From assembly GCA_016721825.1 (NCBI GenBank), contig JADKHI010000002.1, forward strand, positions 1-64,000: 64,000 nucleotides of DNA. Reading direction: 5' to 3'. This DNA is from Flavobacteriales bacterium. Its GTDB lineage: Bacteria > Bacteroidota > Bacteroidia > Flavobacteriales_F > PHOS-HE28. The notes beneath the pieces were generated by a model. The model searched no databases and was not told the origin of the DNA. It saw only the letters and a list, made by a program, of their open reading frames with translations. The position numbers and the translations under genes were made by a program. Below, in pieces: positions 27,508-35,104 of this stretch (position 1 is its first letter; each line of letters begins with the position of its first letter).

Positions 27508-28740
27508 CTAGGGCACGAAGACCTTCCCGTTCCAATGCGCCTGCATGGGCGATGTGATGCGCCACAGCGCAATGCCGGAAGGGCAGGGCAGGAGCGAGGT
27601 TCCGCCGTTCAAAGTGACTGAGCGCAACAGCCGCCCTTGCATATCGAAGACCTCTAGCCGGTCGCCGTTGCTACCACCGCTGATCGTGAGCAGGCCCTGG
27701 TCCACCGCAATGACCGTAGGGCGAGCCGCGAGCTGCTCCCCGATGCCCGTAGCGTACACCTCGAATGTCCAGGTATCGGTGTCCATGTGGCCGCAGGGGT
27801 CGATGTACACGTGGGTGAAGGTGTAGGTGCCGCCGGTGGTGAACGTGAAGGTGGGGTTGGCATCCGTAGAGGACTGGCCGTTCGAGCAGATCCACCAGTG
27901 CTGGCCCTGGCCAAAGTGATGCAGGGTGACCGCGTTCCAGCCATCACCGCTCATGCCCGTGACGGTGGCGTCGGTGCTACCCGGCTCGTTCAGGTTCCAC
28001 GTGTCCAGGCTGTCCAGCACAGTGCTGCTCGCGATGGCCTGCAGGATGGCCGCGCTGTCCGGCTGCAACGAGGAGACGAACGAGGTGCCCACGCAGCTCT
28101 GCTTGAAGAGGGTGCAGTAGAACACGCACGCGGCGAGGTAGGTGCCCGCTACGCTGGGGTGGCTCTCGTCGGCTTGGTACAGCTCGATGCCGGGGTGGGT
28201 GTCGCGCACTTGTTTCCACGCCCAACCCACGGGCGATACATAGCCCTCGTTCTCCACGGCCAGCTGGATGTAGTTGTTGCGCAGCGCCTGTTGCATGCTG
28301 TCGTAGGTGCACAGATCAGGATACCACATGCAGCTGGACGCGTCGCCGTTCTTCCTTCCCCAGGTCATGTAGAACACCGGGGACGCGCACTCGCTGCTCT
28401 CGTTCATGGCGTAGGTGAGCGAGGTGGCGGCCACATCGCTGAAGGTGTTGCCCATGGGCATGGCGCCGTATTGGCTCTGTTCCTGCAGCACCACATAGTC
28501 CCATTGCTGGGAGGCGATCGCGCTCTGCGTGGCGGGGGCGTAGAGGTGATCCATCAAGGTGTAGCCGCCGGGTGCCTGTACGCCGGTGTTCACCGTATCG
28601 CCGAGGGAGAGGGCGATCTGCCGGAACATGGACGGCAAGTCGTTGGCCGTGGTGTAGCTGTTGCCGATGAAGAGCACATCGGTCTGCTGCGCGCACACAG
28701 GAAGTGAGGCCAGCAACAAGGCGAACGGGGCGAAGCGCAT
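27508..28740 (-). CDS. Secreted SGNH-hydrolase-like protein with C-terminal sorting domain
   Basis: 410 residues, intact. The signal peptide is MRFAPFALLLASLPVCAQQ. An SGNH/GDSL-like domain follows with VLFIGNSYTTANDLP (nucleophile Ser), a VVLQEQSQYG block and the His-containing block ADESHPSVAGTYLAA, where Asp and His of the catalytic triad are expected. Similar proteins are annotated DUF4886. A PKD-like segment (TFTFTTGGTYTFTHVYIDPCG) is next, and the end (LEVFDMQGRLLRSVTLNGG ... GKVFVP) is a type A T9SS sorting domain. Likely a surface esterase or deacetylase acting on polysaccharide; substrate unknown. Confidence 0.8.
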   Translation of the reverse strand: MRFAPFALLLASLPVCAQQTDVLFIGNSYTTANDLPSMFRQIALSLGDTVNTGVQAPGGYTLMDHLYAPATQSAIASQQWDYVVLQEQSQYGAMPMGNTFSDVAATSLTYAMNESSECASPVFYMTWGRKNGDASSCMWYPDLCTYDSMQQALRNNYIQLAVENEGYVSPVGWAWKQVRDTHPGIELYQADESHPSVAGTYLAACVFYCTLFKQSCVGTSFVSSLQPDSAAILQAIASSTVLDSLDTWNLNEPGSTDATVTGMSGDGWNAVTLHHFGQGQHWWICSNGQSSTDANPTFTFTTGGTYTFTHVYIDPCGHMDTDTWTFEVYATGIGEQLAARPTVIAVDQGLLTISGGSNGDRLEVFDMQGRLLRSVTLNGGTSLLPCPSGIALWRITSPMQAHWNGKVFVP

Positions 28741-28859
28741 GGTGGGAAATTACAGCGCGGTTGGCGTGCGGAAACTTGTGCTGTGACGAGCCGGGTGGTG
28801 CTTTATATGTTCGGGACGCTAGGCCATCAATAGCATCCTTGCCCAACCTGATATGCCGC

Positions 28860-30701
28860 CTAGGGCACTTGCTCCACCCGTACGTTCGTGGGCGTGCTGC
28901 CCCCGATGGTGAGCAGGATGCGGTCGCGGTCGTTGTTGGCTCCCGTGTACTTCACCTCGCCATCCAGGTTCAGATCCTCCTGCCGGTACTGTCCGGTCAG
29001 CGTGTTGGTGGGCAACGCGCCGCCGATGGCCGTGAGGATGGGGTCGCGGTCGTTGCCGGTACCCGTGTACTTGGCGCTGTGGTCGAAGGTGACATCGCCG
29101 CACCAGAGCACCATGCGGCTGCCTTCGACCCGGCGCGCGTCGGTGCCGAAGGTGGCTTGGCTCGCACTTCGGAAGTCAACGGAGGTGGTGGTGGCCGAAA
29201 GGGCGATGGGCGCGGCCGACATCACCCCCAGGTGGTTGCGGTGCCGCACGGCCACGTAGTACGATGCCGATGGCGCTGGGATGGTGAGCGGGGCCACACC
29301 GTTCAGGTCCACCACGTCGCCATCGCGTTGCAACAGGGCCCTTCTGCTGGCGATGACCTGTGCGCTGTTGGCGCTGTTGCGCAGTTCCACCACCACCCAA
29401 TCCACAATGGCGTTGTTGCCTGTAACGCTGAGCACGGTGGGGGCGGCCGTACCCGTGGCGCCGCCGGTGGTGTAGGCATAGCCGAGCGCGGTGTAGGGTT
29501 CGGTGTAGGGCAGCAGGCCGCTGGCGCGCAGGTTGTCGTTCATGAGCTGTGTCGTGCTCACGTACGGTCCGTCCAGGAACATGCGCACGGTGAGCGCGAC
29601 GGAAGGTGCGGCGGGCGTGAACGCGGCCAGTTTGGTCACGAGGTAGTTGTTCACCGCATTGAACGATCCACCGGCGATCAGGTGAGTGGTGGTACCGGCC
29701 ATGGCGAAGACCTGCCCATTGATGCCGGACCAGGTCAGGGCGTTGGCCGTGATGGGGTCCGCGATGGCCATGTTAGAGAAGTTGTTGAAGTCGCCGCCCA
29801 TGGCGATGTTGCCGTTGAACGGTACCATGCTGTGCACCATCTGGCTGATGGCGGGGTTCCAGCTGGTGAGCACACCGTTGGTGCCCAAGGCCGCAGCCTG
29901 GTTCCGCGGTTGACCGTTGACTTCGCTGAAGTCGCCTCCCAGGTAGAGCGTGGAGCCAAGGCGGGCCATGGTGTACACGCCTGTGCCACCGATGACGGTG
30001 GGTGCCCAGCCCAGCAGGTTGCCGAACTGGTCGTCCACTTGGGCGGCTCTTTCACGGGCCACGCCACCCATGGTGTTGAAGGCGCCGCCGAGGTACACAC
30101 TGCTGTTGTGCACCACCATGGTGCGGATCAGGTCGTCCGGTTGTGGGGCCCAGTTGGTGAGGGTGCTGGTGGCGAGGTCGAAGCAGGCGGCACCCGTGCG
30201 GCCAACGCCATCCACGGAGTTGAATTGGCCGGTGAAGAAGAGCCTGCCAGCGTTGACCGCGAAGGCCTTCACATACCCATTGCTGATCTGCGGTGCCCAG
30301 CTTGCGGCTAGGCCGGAAGTGCGGTCCACCACGGAGAGGTACGGTCGTGTTTGACCACCGCATTGCACCTGTTGGCCACCCACGAACACGTTGTTGCCGC
30401 TCACGGCCAGGGCGATCACCTGCCCATCCGCCCCGGGGTTCCAGGGCAGCACATCGCCTGTGTTCATGTCGATCGCCGCAAGGCGCTGACGGGCCACGGA
30501 ACTGAACGGTGGGTCGGGGTCGTTCAGCTGGGAGAAATCGCCGCCGAGGTAAGCCACGTTGTTGACGCTGTCGATGGCTACGGCCAGCACTACGCCGTTG
30601 GGACGCCACCATTCCGTGCGTAGCTGCAAGCCTTGTGCGGCACAGGGCAACTGCCCCAGGGCGAGCAAGGAAGCGACGAGCAAGGTGGCGAGGCTGTGCA
30701 T
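28860..30701 (-). CDS. Secreted beta-propeller protein with calcium-loop-like C-terminal module
   Basis: 613 residues, intact. After the signal peptide (MHSLATLLVASLLALGQLPCAA), seven or so propeller-like repeats run to about residue 385 (NNVAYLGGDFSQLND, NSSVYLGGAFNTMGG, GSTLYLGGDFSEVNG). A C-terminal module of about 220 residues follows: MFLDGPYVSTTQLMNDNLRA, NNAIVDWVVVELRN, RDGDVVDLNGVAPL, SYYVAVRHRNHLGVM. It ends in two copies of a KYTG.(G/N)NDRD.IL.(A/T)IGG motif, the second preceded by DLNLDGEV, which resembles a dockerin or EF-hand calcium loop. The same module ends the broken protein at 17133-21770. Predicted T9SS-exported. Confidence 0.8.
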   Translation of the reverse strand: MHSLATLLVASLLALGQLPCAAQGLQLRTEWWRPNGVVLAVAIDSVNNVAYLGGDFSQLNDPDPPFSSVARQRLAAIDMNTGDVLPWNPGADGQVIALAVSGNNVFVGGQQVQCGGQTRPYLSVVDRTSGLAASWAPQISNGYVKAFAVNAGRLFFTGQFNSVDGVGRTGAACFDLATSTLTNWAPQPDDLIRTMVVHNSSVYLGGAFNTMGGVARERAAQVDDQFGNLLGWAPTVIGGTGVYTMARLGSTLYLGGDFSEVNGQPRNQAAALGTNGVLTSWNPAISQMVHSMVPFNGNIAMGGDFNNFSNMAIADPITANALTWSGINGQVFAMAGTTTHLIAGGSFNAVNNYLVTKLAAFTPAAPSVALTVRMFLDGPYVSTTQLMNDNLRASGLLPYTEPYTALGYAYTTGGATGTAAPTVLSVTGNNAIVDWVVVELRNSANSAQVIASRRALLQRDGDVVDLNGVAPLTIPAPSASYYVAVRHRNHLGVMSAAPIALSATTTSVDFRSASQATFGTDARRVEGSRMVLWCGDVTFDHSAKYTGTGNDRDPILTAIGGALPTNTLTGQYRQEDLNLDGEVKYTGANNDRDRILLTIGGSTPTNVRVEQVP

Positions 30702-30823
30702 CGGTATGGGATGTGTGTTCCGTTAAGACGGATGCGGGGGGCGATGGATGCTTGATGTGAGCTCGGACCTGACCGCACGTTCCCCGGTGTGAGATGTGTC
30801 AAGTCTCCTTGAACCACGGGATG

Positions 30824-30831
30824 TAGCTTTG
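30824..30831 (+). promoter_or_regulatory. -7 promoter element of the orphan antitoxin
   Basis: TAGCTTTG, a perfect TAnnTTTG match, lies 12 nt before the ATG at 30836. As with the operon at 26683, this predicts a leaderless transcript. Confidence 0.6.
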
Positions 30832-30835
30832 GTAT

Positions 30836-31117
30836 ATGGACCTGAAGACCCTGAAGTTGGAACTGCTGGAGCGCATCGCGAACCTGGACGACGAAGCGCG
30901 GTTGCTGGCGCTGAAGCGTCTCCTGGATGGTCCGCCCACGTATGCCTTGCCGAACGACCACCTGAGCGTGGTGCGAGAGGGCGAGGTGCCCTACTTGAAA
31001 CTGGAGGATCGGATGTACGCCGCGGACGAAGTGCTGAAATTGATCGATGACCTGTTGAAGGCCACCTTGCTCGTTGTGCCGGCCGATGGGAAGTTGAACG
31101 AGGAGAAAGGTCGTTGA
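30836..31117 (+). CDS. Orphan antitoxin-like paralogue
   Basis: 93 residues. The N-terminal two thirds closely match the antitoxin at 26683 (MDLKTLKLELLERIANLDDE; LSVVREGEVPYLKLEDRMYA). The C-terminus diverges (LLKATLLVVPADGKLNEEKG) and is shorter. No toxin follows; the next gene is on the other strand. It may be an anti-addiction copy, a remnant of a lost pair, or a partner for an unlinked toxin. Its promoter element and ATG spacing are the same as in the paired copy. Confidence 0.7.
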   Translation: MDLKTLKLELLERIANLDDEARLLALKRLLDGPPTYALPNDHLSVVREGEVPYLKLEDRMYAADEVLKLIDDLLKATLLVVPADGKLNEEKGR

Positions 31118-31210
31118 GCGTAGCGCACATCGTTGGGGTCTTGAGCACCGATCGCCGGACCGGACCTTCCTCCGGCCTGGTGGAGATCGATCCTCACCGT
31201 TCACCGATGC

Positions 31211-32050
31211 TCACAACACCTGCTCCGTCAATGGGGTGATCGCAGCGGTCGGTCGCGGAGCCAGCGTCATGATCCCGGCATTGCGCAGATGCTTCAGAAT
31301 GGTGAAGCGGATCTCGCTCTTGGTCTGCTCGATGTGGAAGGCGTTGCGGCTCCAGAAGAGGATCTCGAAGTCGAGCGTGCTGGCGCCGAAGTTGATCAGC
31401 CGGACGGAAACGGGATGAGCGTCATCGTCGGTGATCACATGCGGGTGCACGTTGGCGCTGGCCAAGAGCAAGTTGCTCACCTGTTCTTCGTTCGAACCGT
31501 AGGCCACGCCCAAGGACAGGCTGAACCGTGTTTCCAATGCGTTGTGGGACCAGTTCACCACGTTCTCGTTGATGAAACGCCGGTTCGGCACGATCACGTT
31601 CATGCCTTCATGCGAGTAGATCGTCGAAGTGCGCAGGTGGATGTCCTTCACACGCCCCACCAAGGGTCCCAGCTCCAGCACATCACCCACGCGAATGGTT
31701 CCCTCCACCAAGAGGATGATGCCGGAGAACACGTCGTTGAAGGTCTGCTGGATGCCAAGGCTCAGCGCGACAAGCACCGCTGCGGAACCTGCCAACAGGA
31801 AGGTGACATCGATCTGCAACATGGCCATGCAGCCCACGAGCACCACCACCCAAAGGATGTACTTGACGAGCAAGCGGGCGGAATAGAGGCGCGAGCGTTG
31901 TTGGGGATCCCGGCGCGCGCGCCGATCCATGCCCGAGCGCAACACCCCCATGAACACGAAGGCCAGCACCACCAAGCTGACCGCACCGAGCGCGCCGCCC
32001 AACAGCACCTTGTATTGCCCGATGTGGAAGAGGGTCTCGTTCATCTTCAT
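31211..32050 (-). CDS. MscS-family mechanosensitive channel
   Basis: 279 residues, a short single-unit MscS. Three membrane helices: VLLGGALGAVSLVVLAFVFM, VKYILWVVVLVGCMAML, and the pore-lining helix near residues 80-110 (FLLAGSAAVLVALSLGIQQTFNDV). The beta domain follows (GDVLELGPLVGRVKDIHLRTS ... NVIVPNRRFINENVVNWS), then the C-terminal alpha/beta domain. It opens under membrane tension to release solutes on hypo-osmotic shock. Two Met codons near the start (32050 and 32044) are possible. Confidence 0.9.
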   Translation of the reverse strand: MKMNETLFHIGQYKVLLGGALGAVSLVVLAFVFMGVLRSGMDRRARRDPQQRSRLYSARLLVKYILWVVVLVGCMAMLQIDVTFLLAGSAAVLVALSLGIQQTFNDVFSGIILLVEGTIRVGDVLELGPLVGRVKDIHLRTSTIYSHEGMNVIVPNRRFINENVVNWSHNALETRFSLSLGVAYGSNEEQVSNLLLASANVHPHVITDDDAHPVSVRLINFGASTLDFEILFWSRNAFHIEQTKSEIRFTILKHLRNAGIMTLAPRPTAAITPLTEQVL

Positions 32051-32089
32051 GGTCGGCTGGACAGTGAGGCGGCCAGTGCGGCCTGTGAT

Positions 32090-32836
32090 TCAATGTGCCA
32101 GGTATCCTCCGTCCACGTTGTAGTAGGCACCGGTCACGAACGAAGCCTTGTCCGATGCAAGCCAGAGCACCAGCTCCGCCACTTCTTCAGCAGTGCCAAG
32201 GCGCTGCATGGGGTGCATGGCGGCGATCCCCTTCAGCTGTTCCTCGTTCAGGTTCTTGTCCAGCAACGGGGTCTTGATGAAGCCCGGCCCCACCGCATTG
32301 ATGCGGATGCCCTGGGTGGCATACTCACAAGCCGTTGTTTCGGTCAGGCCGATGACACCATGCTTGGCCGAGGCATAAGCGCTGGACATGGGGAAGCCAA
32401 CCTTGCCAAGGATGGAGGCCATGTTCACGATGGACCCGCCACCGTTCTTCAACATGGCGGGCAGCTGATAGCGCATGCCGTAGAACACACCGCTCAGGTT
32501 GATGGCGATCACCTTGTCCCAGCCATCGATCGGGTAGTCGCCGGCAAGCGCAGAGGGGCCACCGATGCCGGCGTTGTTCACGGCGATGTCCAAACGCCCC
32601 AGCCAGTTGACGGCTTGTGCCACGGCCTGTTCACAATCGGCGGGCTTGGAGACATCGGTCTTCACGGCGAGGCCTTTTCCGCCAGCCTTCTCGATCTCGG
32701 CAAGCACGCGGGCCGCACCGTCCATATCCATATCGGCCAGCACCACACTGGCGCCGTTCTGTGCAAAGAGCTTGGCAACGGCCTCGCCGATACCTGAGCC
32801 TGCGCCGGTGACCAGCGCGATCTTGTTCTTCAGCAT
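32090..32836 (-). CDS. Short-chain dehydrogenase/reductase
   Basis: 248 residues, start ATG 32836 (MLKNKIALVTGAGSGIGEAV). It has the SDR cofactor motif TGAGSGIG, NNAG, a catalytic Ser in NMASILGK, the YASAK active site (Tyr and Lys), and GPGFIKTPLLD. ADMDMDG after the second strand suggests NAD rather than NADP preference. Substrate unknown; cytosolic. It lies 50 bp downstream of the FMN reductase gene on the same strand, so they may be cotranscribed. Confidence 0.9.
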   Translation of the reverse strand: MLKNKIALVTGAGSGIGEAVAKLFAQNGASVVLADMDMDGAARVLAEIEKAGGKGLAVKTDVSKPADCEQAVAQAVNWLGRLDIAVNNAGIGGPSALAGDYPIDGWDKVIAINLSGVFYGMRYQLPAMLKNGGGSIVNMASILGKVGFPMSSAYASAKHGVIGLTETTACEYATQGIRINAVGPGFIKTPLLDKNLNEEQLKGIAAMHPMQRLGTAEEVAELVLWLASDKASFVTGAYYNVDGGYLAH

Positions 32837-32886
32837 GTCGTGGGTCGGTGTTGGATGCATGTTCGCGGTCCGTTCTGCTCGGACCC

Positions 32887-33492
32887 TTAAGATACGCCCT
32901 CGGCCACGGGTGCGGCCTGTTCGTGGGGCACCGCCTTGTCGCGTACGGTACGCATGGCATTCCCCCATGCGATCAGCTGGTCCAGCATGGTGTGCACCTC
33001 CTGCTCGTGCAGGGTGGCCGGCGTGAACGTGCGCATGTCGGTGAAGTCGGTGAACAACGAGAGGCCCACTTGCGCGCGCACGGTTGCCACTTGCAGTTCG
33101 GCCATGATCAGGCGCAGATGTTCCACGGCGCGCGTACCACCCACGGATCCGTACCCCACGAAACCTGCGGCCTTGTTCGCCCACTCCTTGTTCAAGAAGT
33201 CAATGGCGTTCTTCAAGGCACCGCTCGTGCTGTGGTTGTACTCGGGCGTTACGAACACGTACGCATCGAACTCGGACACCTTCGCCGACCAGGCTTTCGT
33301 ATGGTCCTTCGTATAGAGACCTTGCGACGGGGAGTTGGGTTCATCCAGCACGGGCAGGTCGAAGGCTTGAACATCCACCAATTCAAAGTCCGCGTCGGTA
33401 CGCTGGTTCGCCAAGCCCATGACCCACTTGGCCACAGCTTCACCGTTGCGACCAGGGCGTGTACTTCCGAGAACGATGGCGATCTTGATCAT
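32887..33492 (-). CDS. NADPH-dependent FMN reductase family flavoprotein
   Basis: 201 residues from ATG 33492 (MIKIAIVLGSTRPGRNGEAVAK). The phosphate-binding loop GSTRPGRNG and the flavin contact block VTPEYNHSTSGALKNAID place it in the NADPH-dependent FMN/azo/chromate reductase family. It would reduce flavins or quinone-like substrates in the cytosol. The frame continues upstream, but this start fits the family N-terminus exactly. Confidence 0.9.
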   Translation of the reverse strand: MIKIAIVLGSTRPGRNGEAVAKWVMGLANQRTDADFELVDVQAFDLPVLDEPNSPSQGLYTKDHTKAWSAKVSEFDAYVFVTPEYNHSTSGALKNAIDFLNKEWANKAAGFVGYGSVGGTRAVEHLRLIMAELQVATVRAQVGLSLFTDFTDMRTFTPATLHEQEVHTMLDQLIAWGNAMRTVRDKAVPHEQAAPVAEGVS

Positions 33493-33811
33493 GGTGTGCG
33501 CATGTGTTTGTGCGAAAAAGGGAGAGCAGATCAGGGTCCGGGGATCCTCGTTCCGGTGCAAACCATCGCAAACCGGTCCGGCAACGTTGAATTGGGCACT
33601 GTTGACGTGGGAACAGGGATGTTCCGCGCGCAGTGTGGTTCTCATCCATCGGCACAGCACAAGGGGGCGATGCCACCCCGCTTGCTCGGGTCCTGCCACC
33701 CCATTGTGCAATAGCGCGCCCCCAAGTGCTACCCGAAGGAGAAGGCCAAGGTTCCTGGCGAACGAACGCGGCCGCGAATTCCACACCTTTGCTACACCAG
33801 CTCTTCGCAGC
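33493..33811. promoter_or_regulatory. Divergent intergenic region
   Basis: About 320 bp between the divergent FMN reductase and aminotransferase genes. No reading frame with a family match is seen. CACCTTTG near 33783-33791 resembles a degenerate -7 element about 25 bp before the aminotransferase ATG. Confidence 0.4.
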
Positions 33812-35092
33812 ATGTCCACGCTCACCGCCCCACCGTCCACCCAGCTTTCACACCTTGCGGAGAACCTGATCGGCTCCGAGATCATCCGCATTGCGGGCCA
33901 GATCAACCAGCGCATCGCGGCGGGTGAGCCGATCGCTAACCTCACCATCGGCGACTTCGATCCGAAGGTGTTCCCGCTGCCCGAGGCCTACGTGAACGAG
34001 ATCATCACCGCTTACCGCGAAGGGCACAGCAACTATCCGCAAGCGAACGGCATGGAGGTGCTGCGCACGGAGGTGAGCCGCTTCATCAGCCGCACGCAAG
34101 GCTTGAACTACACGAAGGAGGAAGTGCTGATCGCAGGCGGTGCGCGTCCCTTGATCTACGCGGCCTTCCGCGCCATCGTGGATGTGGGGGAGAAGGTCGT
34201 GTTCCCCCTGCCCAGCTGGAACAACAACCACTACACCTTTCTGTCCTCGGGGCAGCCGGTGGCGGTGCAGACCACGGCCGCCAACCGTTTCCTGCCCACG
34301 GCGGACGACCTACGCGCTCACCTGAGCGATGCGGCCTTGGTGGCCGTCTGCTCGCCGTTGAACCCGACGGGAACCTCGTTCACCGCAGATACCCTTGCGG
34401 AGATCTGCGACCTGATCCTCGCGGAGAACGCGCGCCGCGCAGGGGAGAAGCCCTTGTACCTGCTCTATGATCAGATCTATTCCGCCTTGACACTTGGCGA
34501 TACGGTGCATGTGGATCCCGTTTCGTTGCGGCCCGAGATGAGACCTTATACCATCTACATCGACGGTGTGTCCAAGGCGTTCGCGGCCACGGGTGTGCGT
34601 GTGGGCTGGGCCTTCGGACCGGAGCGGATCATGCAGAAGATGCATTCGCTGCTGGGTCATGTGGGTGCTTGGGCGCCGAAGCCGGAGCAGATCGCCACGG
34701 CGCGTTTGCTGAAGCAGGAGGCCGTCGTGAGCGACATCATCGAACACCACAAGGTCCTGATCACAGAGCGGGTGGAAGCGTTGTACGCCGGTTTCGTGGC
34801 GCTGCGGAAGGAAGGCTTCCCCGTGGATGCGATCGCTGCGCAGGGCGCCATGTACCTCACGGTGAAGATCGACCTGCAGGGGCGGACCTTGCCTGACGGA
34901 AGCACCTTGGGCGATGCCGAGGACGTGACGAGCTTCCTGATCCGTGAGGCGAAGCTGGGGCTCGTGCCCTTCTATGCCTTCGGGGCGGAACGCAACGATC
35001 CCTGGTTCCGGATCTCGGTGGGCACGCTACGGATGGAGGCGATCCCGGCCATATTCGATAATCTGCGGAAGGCGCTGGTGACGGTGCGCTGA
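33812..35092 (+). CDS. Class I/II pyridoxal-phosphate aminotransferase
   Basis: 426 residues from ATG 33812. Family features: NLTIGDFDPKVFPLPEAY, SNYPQANGMEVLRTEVSRF, GGARPLIYAAFRAI, CSPLNPTGTSF, YDQIYSALT, and the pyridoxal-phosphate lysine in GVSKAFAATGVRVGWAFGP. It transfers amino groups between an amino acid and a keto acid in the cytosol; aspartate-type specificity is plausible but not proven. It stands alone, convergent with the GH92 gene. Confidence 0.9.
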   Translation: MSTLTAPPSTQLSHLAENLIGSEIIRIAGQINQRIAAGEPIANLTIGDFDPKVFPLPEAYVNEIITAYREGHSNYPQANGMEVLRTEVSRFISRTQGLNYTKEEVLIAGGARPLIYAAFRAIVDVGEKVVFPLPSWNNNHYTFLSSGQPVAVQTTAANRFLPTADDLRAHLSDAALVAVCSPLNPTGTSFTADTLAEICDLILAENARRAGEKPLYLLYDQIYSALTLGDTVHVDPVSLRPEMRPYTIYIDGVSKAFAATGVRVGWAFGPERIMQKMHSLLGHVGAWAPKPEQIATARLLKQEAVVSDIIEHHKVLITERVEALYAGFVALRKEGFPVDAIAAQGAMYLTVKIDLQGRTLPDGSTLGDAEDVTSFLIREAKLGLVPFYAFGAERNDPWFRISVGTLRMEAIPAIFDNLRKALVTVR

Positions 35093-35104
35093 GCGAAGCT
35101 CAGG

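Noticed and set aside
28704..30311. A 535-codon plus-strand open frame
   Set aside because: It lies antisense to the intact beta-propeller gene and consists of Gly/Val/His-rich sequence without any recognisable domain.
31289..32797. A 502-codon plus-strand frame across the MscS and SDR genes
   Set aside because: It spans two unrelated minus-strand genes and their gap, which real genes do not do; composition is His/Gln-rich antisense type.
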